Assembly (NCBI GenBank): GCA_023441845.1
Contig: JAEZNF010000308.1
Coordinates: forward strand, 1 to 5,514
Length of the DNA: 5,514 bases
Direction of reading: 5' to 3'
Source: Bacillota bacterium
GTDB taxonomy: Bacteria; Bacillota; Clostridia; Acetivibrionales; DSM-2933
The notes beneath the pieces are model-generated. The model saw only the letters and a list, made by a program, of their open reading frames with translations. It searched no databases and was not told the DNA's origin. Shown piece after piece: positions 1 through 5,471 of the stretch (position 1 is the first letter of the stretch; every line of letters begins with the position of its first letter). The position numbers and the translations under genes were made by a program.

Positions 1-713
1 AGATAGATGTATTAAGGTGGGGCAATAGGGAAGGAAGTATCAGCAAGAAGATTTTATTTGTCGGAAATGATTATATATCTATGGAAGTTACAGGCAATGG
101 CGGCTACACCAATAACAGCGGTAAATGGGAAGAAAGTCAGTTTCAAGTGAAGCCTGTCGACAATATTTCAGGGGACAGGAATGTCAAAATGTCGGATTTA
201 GTAGGTATAAATGGTTTGAAAATATTGGAGGAAGCCAGAAAGAATTCTGACGGCTATCTGGATGAGCCTGAAAAAGAGAGTATTAGTAAGAAACTGCTTG
301 ATGATAACTTTTACATTCAAAGGAGAATGGGACGCTGGGTTTTTAAAGGCAGGATGAGCTATGAAAAGGATGGGAAAAAAATGTTTTCCGATTATAATAT
401 AAATGCAATTCCTCCTCAGAATTTTGTGAGCTTTGATATATTGTGCGTATTATGGAATGCCATAAAGGACAGGGTACCGGATGCTGTTGATGCCTATACT
501 TCCCCTAACAAGGATATGGCAGTCATATTATCAAACTCAAAGCTTTTTATATACTCTATAAAAAATGGTGAATTGGGTGAAAAGCCTCTGGCTAAAGTAA
601 AGCTGGCAGAGGGCGATTCTGTAATTATGGCAGAATGGGGAATGGGTTGGTATGTAGACAAATGGGAAGAAGCTTTTATGAGAAATGATTTTAAAAGGGT
701 TATAACAGAATGA
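1..713 (+). CDS. Hypothetical protein, 5'-partial (C-terminal 236 residues)
   Basis: The frame that ends at the TGA at 711-713 has no stop codon back to base 3, so the gene enters from outside the window. The first ATG in frame, at 81, has no Shine-Dalgarno site in front of it, and the residues before it (for example SKKILFVGNDYIS) read like ordinary protein, so that ATG is probably an internal methionine. The visible part is hydrophilic, with no membrane segment. Near its end it has short alternating strands with aromatic residues (AVILSNSKLFIYSI, then a VIMAEWGMGWYVDKWEEAF stretch), which could be beta-rich, perhaps propeller-like; this is only an impression. I do not recognise the family and assign no function. 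The next gene lies 265 bases away behind repeats and a possible promoter, so it is probably a separate transcription unit. No clear T-rich terminator follows the stop. Confidence 0.8.
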   Translation, partial: IDVLRWGNREGSISKKILFVGNDYISMEVTGNGGYTNNSGKWEESQFQVKPVDNISGDRNVKMSDLVGINGLKILEEARKNSDGYLDEPEKESISKKLLDDNFYIQRRMGRWVFKGRMSYEKDGKKMFSDYNINAIPPQNFVSFDILCVLWNAIKDRVPDAVDAYTSPNKDMAVILSNSKLFIYSIKNGELGEKPLAKVKLAEGDSVIMAEWGMGWYVDKWEEAFMRNDFKRVITE

Positions 714-768
714 TTTAATATAAAAAACTTTAAGAACCTCTATACCTGAACCCATAAATTTATAATAT

Positions 769-812
769 ATTGAACGTGCGAAAGAATTTTCATAAAGTGT
801 TGCGCGTTCAAT
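769..812. repeat. Imperfect inverted repeat / RNA hairpin, 12-bp arms
   Basis: Arms ATTGAACGTGCG (769-780) and TGCGCGTTCAAT (801-812) pair over 12 positions, two of them G-U wobbles in RNA, around a 20-base loop. No T-run follows, so it is not a standard intrinsic terminator. It lies 55 bases after the stop of the first gene, just behind a TATAAT at 761-766 that has no recognisable -35 partner. It could protect the 3' end of the upstream mRNA, or be a protein-binding palindrome. Confidence 0.5.
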
Positions 813-821
813 GGATCAAGG

Positions 822-881
822 TATATGATGAAAGCGAAAAAGTAGAATTAGAAATGTAAAATGCTTTTCGCTAAACATATA
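822..881. repeat. Inverted repeat element, copy A
   Basis: The outer arms TATATG (822-827) and CATATA (876-881) pair perfectly. After a 5/3-base internal loop, AGCGAAAA (833-840) pairs with TTTTCGCT (865-872) around a 24-base loop. The 3' half (855-882) is nearly the same as 5238-5263 in the second large gap: TGTAAAAT, two differing bases, TTTTCGC, then AACATATAT, with two extra bases (TA) in this copy. The 5' arms of both copies also share ATATG and GCGAAAAA. Two copies with matching arms but different centres suggest a small dispersed repeat or a shared regulatory structure. It lies just upstream of the possible promoter of the membrane protein gene. Confidence 0.6.
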
Positions 882-885
882 TCTA

Positions 886-912
886 TTGTTTTTAAAAAAT
901 ATATACTATAAT
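886..912 (+). promoter_or_regulatory. Possible sigma-A-type promoter for the membrane protein/kinase operon
   Basis: There is a perfect -10 hexamer TATAAT at 907-912. The best -35 candidate is TTGTTT at 886-891 with a short 15-base spacer. The position fits, since transcription would begin near 919, about 60 bases before the preferred start codon. The area is so AT-rich that a chance TATAAT is easy to find and the spacer is below the usual 17, so this is tentative. Confidence 0.3.
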
Positions 913-970
913 AATATCAGGAAAAAACGGTACTAATTAATGCTCTTTAGAAAAAATAATACATTGGTGC

Positions 971-975
971 GAGGT
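971..975 (+). promoter_or_regulatory. Ribosome binding site that decides the start at 979
   Basis: GAGGT at 971-975 lies just before the ATG at 979, with 4 bases between the last G and the start codon; this is short but workable. The alternative ATG at 940 has only AGGA at 919-922, about 17 bases away, which is too far. This favours 979. Confidence 0.5.
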
Positions 976-978
976 TAT

Positions 979-2064
979 ATGTGGATAAAAAATAATTTTT
1001 TCAAGTATTCAATAGGAATAATTTTGGTATTGTTAATCATTTTTTTGCTAGGCCAGGTGGATTTCTTTCTGGCTCCGTTTAAAAAATTTATAGCTGTTTT
1101 GTTTATACCTGTACTGATATCGTTGCTGCTTTATTATTTGATGAGGCCATTGGTGAGACTTGCAATAAAGTTTAAATTTCCGCCGGTATTGGCAATACTG
1201 TCTGTATTCGTGGTTTTCATCCTGGTTTTTTCACTAATCGGTACATATGCCGGGTCTATTATTGTGGATCAGTTTAACCTGCTGATTGAAGATTTGCCGC
1301 ATATAACCGAAACCGTTAAGGAAAAGGCTCAAAAGTTGGTTGAAAATGAGAATTTTGCTTCGTTGTTTACCGGTAAGATTCAGGAACAGTTTACTACATA
1401 CGCACAAAAAGCTTTTCCGGTTGTAAAAGACAACATACTTGGTGCAATATCTGCTGTTACCGGTATTGCTTCGGTTTTATTGACAGTTCCGTTTATGGTT
1501 TTTTATCTTTTGAAGGATGACCGTATTTTCTACAGGAGGTTGTCAAACGTCATACCTAAAAAGTACAGGAGAGAAATAACGGATATTATTAAGGAGACTG
1601 ACAAAACCCTGTCGACATATGTTATTGGCCAGGCAATTATTGCTCTGATACTTGGTACTCTTACGTTTATAGGGTATATGATAATAGGACTTAAGTATTC
1701 ATTTATACTTGCTTTTTTTGTTATGATTACATCATTTATTCCAATGTTCGGAACTATAATAGGTGTGGTGCCTGCACTGCTTTTAGGCATAGCTGTAAAC
1801 CCTTTTATGGCTGTGAAAGTTTTGATTGTAGCAGTTATAGTCCAGCAAATTGAAGGTAATTTCGTATCGCCGAATGTTATAGGAAAAAGGCTGGATATCC
1901 ATCCACTCACTGTCATCATCATCTTTTTGGGGGCGGCCGCTTTATACGGTTTTATCGGGATGCTTATTGCAGTGCCTTTTTACGCGGTTATAAAAGTGCT
2001 GGCTACCGGTGGATTAAGGATATTCAGGATATGGAGGCATGGAAGGGTACGCAGGGAAGTATAA
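979..2064 (+). CDS. AI-2E/PerM family membrane transporter
   Basis: This is a 361-residue multi-pass membrane protein of the AI-2E family transporters (PF01594, COG0628 PerM). Seen in the sequence: hydrophobic segments at about residues 11-25, 37-55 and 69-93, a soluble stretch at about 95-150 rich in charged residues, then more segments from about 152 to the C-terminus. Family-typical stretches are STYVIGQAIIALILG (212-226), FIPMFGTIIGVVPALLLGI (253-271), NFVSPNVIGKRLDIHPLT (294-311) and GMLIAVPFYAVIKV (327-340). The tail is basic (RIWRHGRVRRE), as expected for a cytoplasmic end. Length is normal for the family, and no frameshift is seen. Members have been linked to autoinducer-2 export and to sodium/proton antiport; the substrate cannot be told from sequence. 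The start at 979 is preferred because of its GAGGT site; an in-frame ATG at 940 would add 13 residues (MLFRKNNTLVRGY). The kinase gene follows after 36 bases, so co-transcription is likely. Confidence 0.92.
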   Translation: MWIKNNFFKYSIGIILVLLIIFLLGQVDFFLAPFKKFIAVLFIPVLISLLLYYLMRPLVRLAIKFKFPPVLAILSVFVVFILVFSLIGTYAGSIIVDQFNLLIEDLPHITETVKEKAQKLVENENFASLFTGKIQEQFTTYAQKAFPVVKDNILGAISAVTGIASVLLTVPFMVFYLLKDDRIFYRRLSNVIPKKYRREITDIIKETDKTLSTYVIGQAIIALILGTLTFIGYMIIGLKYSFILAFFVMITSFIPMFGTIIGVVPALLLGIAVNPFMAVKVLIVAVIVQQIEGNFVSPNVIGKRLDIHPLTVIIIFLGAAALYGFIGMLIAVPFYAVIKVLATGGLRIFRIWRHGRVRREV

Positions 2065-2100
2065 AACAATATTACATCTTAATTTATTGAGGTACATTAT

Positions 2101-4416
2101 ATGTCGTTAAAAGAAAAAACAGCCGAATTGAGCAGGCTGAATGAGGAATTAAAATATGAGATTGATGAGCGGAAACGTGCAGAAGAGCAGCTTGAGCAGC
2201 GGAATAAACTATTAACAACGCTTCTTGAAGTGTCCAATATGGTTTCCTCAACACTTGAAATAAAGCCGCTATTAGAGGCAATTCTCGACCGCCTTAAAGA
2301 AATAATTGACTATAAGGGTGCAAAAATCTTTATAGTTGAAGGAGAAGTACTTAGAGTTATTGCCTGCAGAAGTCATAGATCCGCAAGTGAAGAGGAAGAG
2401 ACCTGCTTTTTATATAAGAAGAATCTTATAGGCTTAAATATAGTTATGTCAAGAAGACCTGTTGTTATATCGGATGTTACCGATGATGACCCAATGGCAG
2501 TAGCTTTCAGGGAGACATTCGGAGGCTGTTACAACGAGGCTGATTCGGGTGTGCGTTCGTGGCTTGGAATTCCGATGATTATTAAGGACAAGGTCATTGG
2601 AGCTCTGGCCATAGACCACAGCGAAAAGGGATTTTACCTTCCGGAGCATGTAAGTTTTGGCACAGCGTTTGCAAATCAGGCTGCCATAGAATATGAAAAC
2701 GCAAGGCTTTACTCAGAGACTATAAAGAGAACAGATGAATTGAAGACCATGTTGAGTGTAAAAAAGGCCATTACAAGCAGGCTGGAACTTAAAGCGGTCA
2801 TAGATATGATTGCTGATGAGGCAAGGAGGCTTACGGGGGCTGAGAGAACTGCCGTATTTCTGGTGGAGGGTAATGATCTGGTGCTTTCGGTCTTTTCGGG
2901 GAAGGACAGCAGAAGGTTTTTGGCATACCGTTTACCTATTGACAAATCGCTGACAGGTATGTCTTTGATTGCCGGTAAGCCTGTTATTGTCAATGATGCC
3001 CGGAATAACCCGCAGGTTTATGCAGATTTGGTTAAAGAGGCGAATATCAAGTCATTCCTGAGTGTTCCGCTGAAGGCAGGAGCAAAACAGATCGGGACTA
3101 TAACTGCTGTTGATAAGATTTCAGAAGAATTTAATTCCGACGATGAGAGAATTTTAAGCATGCTGGGTTCGATAGCTGTTATAGGCCTTGAAAATGCACG
3201 GATGTATGAGGAAGAAAAACTCAGGCATATTGAGGAAGAAAAGCAGCGCTGCGTTGCAGAGGGTTTGAGGGATATCCTGGCTATACTTAACTCGAACAGG
3301 CCGCTGGGTGACATACTTGAATTTATCATAAAACAGGCTGCCAGCCTTATGGGGACAGCTTCAGGCTCGCTGTACCGGTTTAAAAGGGATGAAAATATAT
3401 TAAGGCTGGATGCTGTATGCGGCTTGCCGGAGGGCTTCTTAAAACAAACATTGGTCCTTGATGGAGCGGGTGCGATAGGCCGCTCTGTTATAGAGCGCAA
3501 ACCGGTTTTTGTTAAAGACGTATCCATGCTGGGTGACAGCTCCATATATATTCAGGGGTTGAACAATCAGCCGGAATGGATTTCACAATATTGCAAGGGG
3601 CTTTTGGCTGTACCTCTGATTTGCATGGATGAAGTATACGGAGGTATTGCCGTGTACTTTAAAGATATACGGAGCTTTTCACCTGAAGATATAGAGCTGG
3701 CAATGACTTTAGCCGATCAGGCGGCACTTGCTATAGATAATGCCAGACTGAGATCTCAAGCGGAAAGAAACGCTGTTGCTGCTGAAAGAAGCAGAATTGC
3801 CCGCGATTTGCACGATGCTGTTACTCAGACACTGTTTTCTTCGAGTCTGATTGCAGAAGTACTCCCGAAGATATGGGAACGTAATAGGGAAGAAGGATGG
3901 AAACGACTTGATGAACTGAGGCAGTTGACAAGAGGGGCTCTGGCTGAGATGCGTACATTACTGCTGGAATTAAGGCCGGCAACATTGGTTGAAGCAAAGC
4001 TTGATGATTTGCTAAGGCAGCTTTGCGAAGGTGTCATAGGACGTGCGAGGGTACCGGTGGCTTTGCAAATTGAAGGCGAGGCAGAACTTCCGACTGACGT
4101 GAAAATCGCTTTATATAGGATTGCACAGGAAGCCTTGAATAATATTTCAAAACATTCCTGTGCCAGTAAAGCCGTTGTAACTTTGAATAATAATTGTGTG
4201 AATATGGATGGCAAAGAAGTCGTTGAGCTTACTATTAGCGATAACGGCAAGGGTTTCAATCCGGATTTCATCACCGGAGACCACCTTGGAATAGCTATAA
4301 TGGAGGAACGTACCGAGGCAATAGGTGCAAAGCTCAATGTTAATAGCCAAATAGGAAAAGGGACTGATATAATTGTTGTTTGGGAAATAATAGGGGAGGA
4401 AAAAAGTAATGTCTGA
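2101..4416 (+). CDS. Soluble triple-GAF sensor histidine kinase (HisKA_3 type)
   Basis: A 771-residue cytoplasmic sensor kinase. Order of parts: an N-terminal charged coiled coil (about 1-40), GAF 1 (about 55-203), GAF 2 (about 230-368), a short coiled coil (about 366-386), GAF 3 (about 402-551), a HisKA_3 dimerisation/phosphotransfer domain (about 561-628) and a HATPase_c domain (about 667-765). The phosphoacceptor is His571 in RIARDLHDAVTQ. The following D572xxxQ576 is the motif that in NarX-like kinases supports phosphatase activity, so the enzyme is probably bifunctional. ATP-site motifs are intact: N-box EALNNISKH (677-685, Asn681), DNGKGF (714-719), HLGIAIMEER (728-737) and GKGT (752-755). 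There is no signal peptide or membrane segment, so the signal must be internal or come from a partner protein. The ligand of the GAF domains is unknown; cysteines occur in GAF 1 (89, 102, 143) and GAF 3 (440, 498, 508), but no known haem or iron-sulfur motif was recognised. The start is supported by GAGGT at 2089-2093, 7 bases upstream. The 3' end overlaps the regulator gene by 8 bases. Confidence 0.95.
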   Translation: MSLKEKTAELSRLNEELKYEIDERKRAEEQLEQRNKLLTTLLEVSNMVSSTLEIKPLLEAILDRLKEIIDYKGAKIFIVEGEVLRVIACRSHRSASEEEETCFLYKKNLIGLNIVMSRRPVVISDVTDDDPMAVAFRETFGGCYNEADSGVRSWLGIPMIIKDKVIGALAIDHSEKGFYLPEHVSFGTAFANQAAIEYENARLYSETIKRTDELKTMLSVKKAITSRLELKAVIDMIADEARRLTGAERTAVFLVEGNDLVLSVFSGKDSRRFLAYRLPIDKSLTGMSLIAGKPVIVNDARNNPQVYADLVKEANIKSFLSVPLKAGAKQIGTITAVDKISEEFNSDDERILSMLGSIAVIGLENARMYEEEKLRHIEEEKQRCVAEGLRDILAILNSNRPLGDILEFIIKQAASLMGTASGSLYRFKRDENILRLDAVCGLPEGFLKQTLVLDGAGAIGRSVIERKPVFVKDVSMLGDSSIYIQGLNNQPEWISQYCKGLLAVPLICMDEVYGGIAVYFKDIRSFSPEDIELAMTLADQAALAIDNARLRSQAERNAVAAERSRIARDLHDAVTQTLFSSSLIAEVLPKIWERNREEGWKRLDELRQLTRGALAEMRTLLLELRPATLVEAKLDDLLRQLCEGVIGRARVPVALQIEGEAELPTDVKIALYRIAQEALNNISKHSCASKAVVTLNNNCVNMDGKEVVELTISDNGKGFNPDFITGDHLGIAIMEERTEAIGAKLNVNSQIGKGTDIIVVWEIIGEEKSNV

Positions 4417-5047
4417 TGATAATAAAATAAAAGTGGTAATTGTTGATGATCATAATGTTGTACGCAGCGGGTTGGGAGCTTTCATGATGATTTATGACGA
4501 TTTGGAGCTTATAGGCGAAGCATCAAACGGAAAGGAAGCGGTTGAAATATGCGGTAAGCTTAACCCTGATGTGGTACTTATGGATCTTATTATGCCTGAA
4601 ATGGACGGGGCAGATGCTACAAAAGAAATTCGCGAAAAATATCCCTGCACTCAGGTTATAATTCTGACCAGTTTTAAGGAGGAGGAGCTTGTTGAGAGGG
4701 CTCTCCAGGCTGGGGCAATAGGATACCTTTTAAAGAATGCCTCTGCTGATGAACTGGCATCGGCTATACGGAGCGCAAAACGCGGGCAGCCCACTCTTTC
4801 GCCGGAAGCAACGCAAATATTAATTAAGGCTTCAAGCCGAAGCCATGAAACCGGGCATGATTTGACTGCCAGAGAAAAAGAGGTATTAAAAATGATGGTA
4901 GATGGACTAAGCAATCCGGAAATAGCAGACAGGTTGATAGTCAGCAGGTCTACGGTCAAATTCCATGTAAGCAGCATACTGTCAAAATTAGGTGTAGCAA
5001 GCAGGACTGAAGCTGTGTCTGTTTCTATACGAAACAAACTGGTGTGA
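4409..5047 (+). CDS. NarL/LiaR-type response regulator, partner of the GAF kinase
   Basis: A 212-residue transcription regulator with an N-terminal receiver domain (about 7-123) and a C-terminal LuxR-type helix-turn-helix (about 150-210). Receiver residues are complete: acidic pair Asp13/Asp14, phosphoacceptor Asp59 (in VVLMDLIMPEMDG), Thr87 in IILTSF and Lys109 in YLLKNA. The HTH shows the usual LTAREKEVL, NPEIADRL and SRSTVKFHVSSILSKLG stretches. The LTSF signature and overall pattern resemble LiaR/VraR, regulators of cell-envelope stress in Firmicutes; that similarity is from memory and does not prove the same role, because the kinase here is soluble with GAF domains whereas LiaS is membrane-bound. 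The start at 4409 has a strong GGGGAGGA site (4393-4400) 8 bases upstream. The ATG lies inside the kinase gene and the kinase stop is at 4414-4416, so the two are translationally coupled. The TGA stop (5045-5047) falls in the arm of a hairpin. Confidence 0.95.
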   Translation: MSDDNKIKVVIVDDHNVVRSGLGAFMMIYDDLELIGEASNGKEAVEICGKLNPDVVLMDLIMPEMDGADATKEIREKYPCTQVIILTSFKEEELVERALQAGAIGYLLKNASADELASAIRSAKRGQPTLSPEATQILIKASSRSHETGHDLTAREKEVLKMMVDGLSNPEIADRLIVSRSTVKFHVSSILSKLGVASRTEAVSVSIRNKLV

Positions 5048-5092
5048 GGTGTGTCACGGGGACAGGTACACTGACACAACTATTCTCCTCAC
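5044..5092. repeat. REP-like hairpin at the 3' end of the regulator gene
   Basis: TGTGTCA (5050-5056) pairs perfectly with TGACACA (5072-5078) around a 15-base loop containing CGGGGACAGG. The adjoining GTGAGG (5044-5049) pairs with CCTCAC (5087-5092), giving 13 pairs in all with an 8-base bulge on the 3' side. No T-run follows. The GTGTCACGGGGACAGG wording resembles repetitive palindromes that I associate with Y1 (IS200-like/REP-type) transposases in many bacteria; that is a memory-based inference and no transposase is present here. It could also stabilise the operon's mRNA end. Confidence 0.45.
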
Positions 5093-5113
5093 CTGCTTGA
5101 ACCGGAAACCTCC

Positions 5114-5167
5114 TATATATTTTGCAATAAACATTTTGCATTCAATTTTTATATTGCAAAATATATA
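5114..5167. repeat. Perfect 16-bp inverted repeat
   Basis: TATATATTTTGCAATA (5114-5129) is exactly complementary to TATTGCAAAATATATA (5152-5167), with a 22-base spacer. The spacer holds another ATTTTGCA (5133-5140), which could pair instead with TGCAAAAT (5155-5162). A perfect 16-bp match is longer than expected by chance even in AT-rich DNA. No T-run follows, so it is not a typical terminator. Its core TTGCAAAA is close to the TTGCGAAAA core of the next repeat. Confidence 0.6.
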
Positions 5168-5176
5168 CATTGATTC

Positions 5177-5261
5177 ATATGTTGCGAAAAATTCAGTTTT
5201 TAACCTTAGAATGCAGACGTTTAACTGCATTTGCTTATGTAAAATCTTTTTCGCAACATAT
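5177..5261. repeat. Inverted repeat element, copy B (15-bp perfect arms)
   Basis: ATATGTTGCGAAAAA (5177-5191) is exactly complementary to TTTTTCGCAACATAT (5247-5261). The 55-base interior carries a second hairpin, AATGCAG (5210-5216) with CTGCATT (5225-5231) around an 8-base loop, so the whole would fold as a long stem topped by a smaller one. The 3' arm and its left flank (5238-5263) match 855-882 at 24 of 26 aligned bases with one 2-base gap, which marks it as a diverged copy of the element at 822-881. No open frame of its own and no transposase are present. Confidence 0.65.
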
Positions 5262-5293
5262 ATAAACGCATTATAAAAAGTATCTCAATATAA

Positions 5294-5340
5294 AACGACC
5301 TGGCCATATGACCAGGTAGCAAACTGGCCATCCGGCCGTT
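5294..5340 (+). other. Candidate structured RNA leader with alternative hairpins
   Basis: A GC-rich island in AT-rich DNA. ACCTGGCCATATGACCAGGT (5298-5317) is a 20-base palindrome with one C/A mismatch. The 8-mer CTGGCCAT occurs twice (5300-5307 and 5324-5331); either copy can pair with the ATGACCAG (5308-5315) between them, so two hairpins exclude each other. The second copy can also form a small hairpin, TGGCC (5325-5329) with GGCCG (5334-5338). AACG (5294-5297) could pair with CGTT (5337-5340) to close the unit. It lies about 130 bases before the last response regulator gene. I recognise no known riboswitch class. The palindrome could instead be a DNA operator. Confidence 0.4.
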
Positions 5341-5341
5341 G

Positions 5342-5383
5342 AAAATCCACCCATGTGCAGGAAGAATAATAGAGGGATTTTTT
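5342..5383 (+). terminator. Weak terminator-like stem with T-run
   Basis: AAAATCC (5342-5348) pairs with GGATTTT (5375-5381) and the run of six Ts covers 5378-5383. The loop is long (26 bases) and the stem mostly A-T, so intrinsic termination would be inefficient unless the RNA is helped by other folds. Its place directly behind the double-hairpin segment suggests either the end of a small RNA or a leader attenuator for the next gene. Confidence 0.25.
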
Positions 5384-5471
5384 ATATAATCGAATTAGTA
5401 ATGTCAAAGCTATACACTTAGAATTTTTATGGAGAATCTTAGTAATTTAGCTGAATTTCGAGGTGATACAA

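Larger units (their letters stand above)
5048..5471. other. 424-base intergenic region rich in inverted repeats
   Basis: No gene is convincing here. A 75-codon frame opened by GTG at 5049 has no ribosome binding site and runs through all the palindromes, so I do not call it. In order the region holds the 3' end of a REP-like hairpin, two long perfect inverted repeats, a GC-rich double-hairpin segment, a weak terminator-like stem and, from about 5391, an AT-rich leader of about 80 bases in which I see nothing beyond the ribosome binding site of the last gene. TATAAT occurs at 5385-5390 but has no -35 partner at normal spacing. Confidence 0.7.

Noticed and set aside
761..766. TATAAT as a -10 box for a small RNA starting at the 769-812 hairpin
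   Set aside because: No -35-like hexamer at 16-18 bases spacing, and the region is AT-rich enough for chance matches.
811..845. Tiny leader peptides (MDQGI at 811, MMKAKK at 825)
   Set aside because: They are five and six codons with no good ribosome binding site, and such short frames are expected by chance.
940..978. Upstream ATG at 940 as the start of the transporter gene
   Set aside because: There is no Shine-Dalgarno site at usable distance, while the ATG at 979 has GAGGT 4 bases upstream. It is kept as an alternative because the frame is open.
3018..3545. Long minus-strand open frame inside the kinase gene
   Set aside because: It is a shadow of the kinase reading frame, whose GAF domains are clear on the + strand. 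The same holds for the other minus-strand frames, for example 3825-4337 and 4651-5079.
5114..5261. CRISPR array
   Set aside because: The repeats are inverted rather than direct, differ from each other, and have no regular spacers or nearby cas genes.
5049..5276. 75-codon open frame beginning with GTG after the regulator's stop
   Set aside because: It has no ribosome binding site, an unusual start codon, a composition set by AT-rich palindromes, and overlaps three inverted repeats. It is most likely non-coding.
5294..5340. Cyclic di-GMP (GEMM) or another known riboswitch
   Set aside because: A GGTAGC stretch recalls the GEMM class, but the conserved GGCAAACC and GGGACGCAAAGCC elements are absent and the hairpin order differs.
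5385..5390. TATAAT as a promoter for the last response regulator
   Set aside because: The sequence 17 bases upstream (AAGAAT) does not resemble a -35 box and there is no extended -10. It cannot be supported without transcript data.
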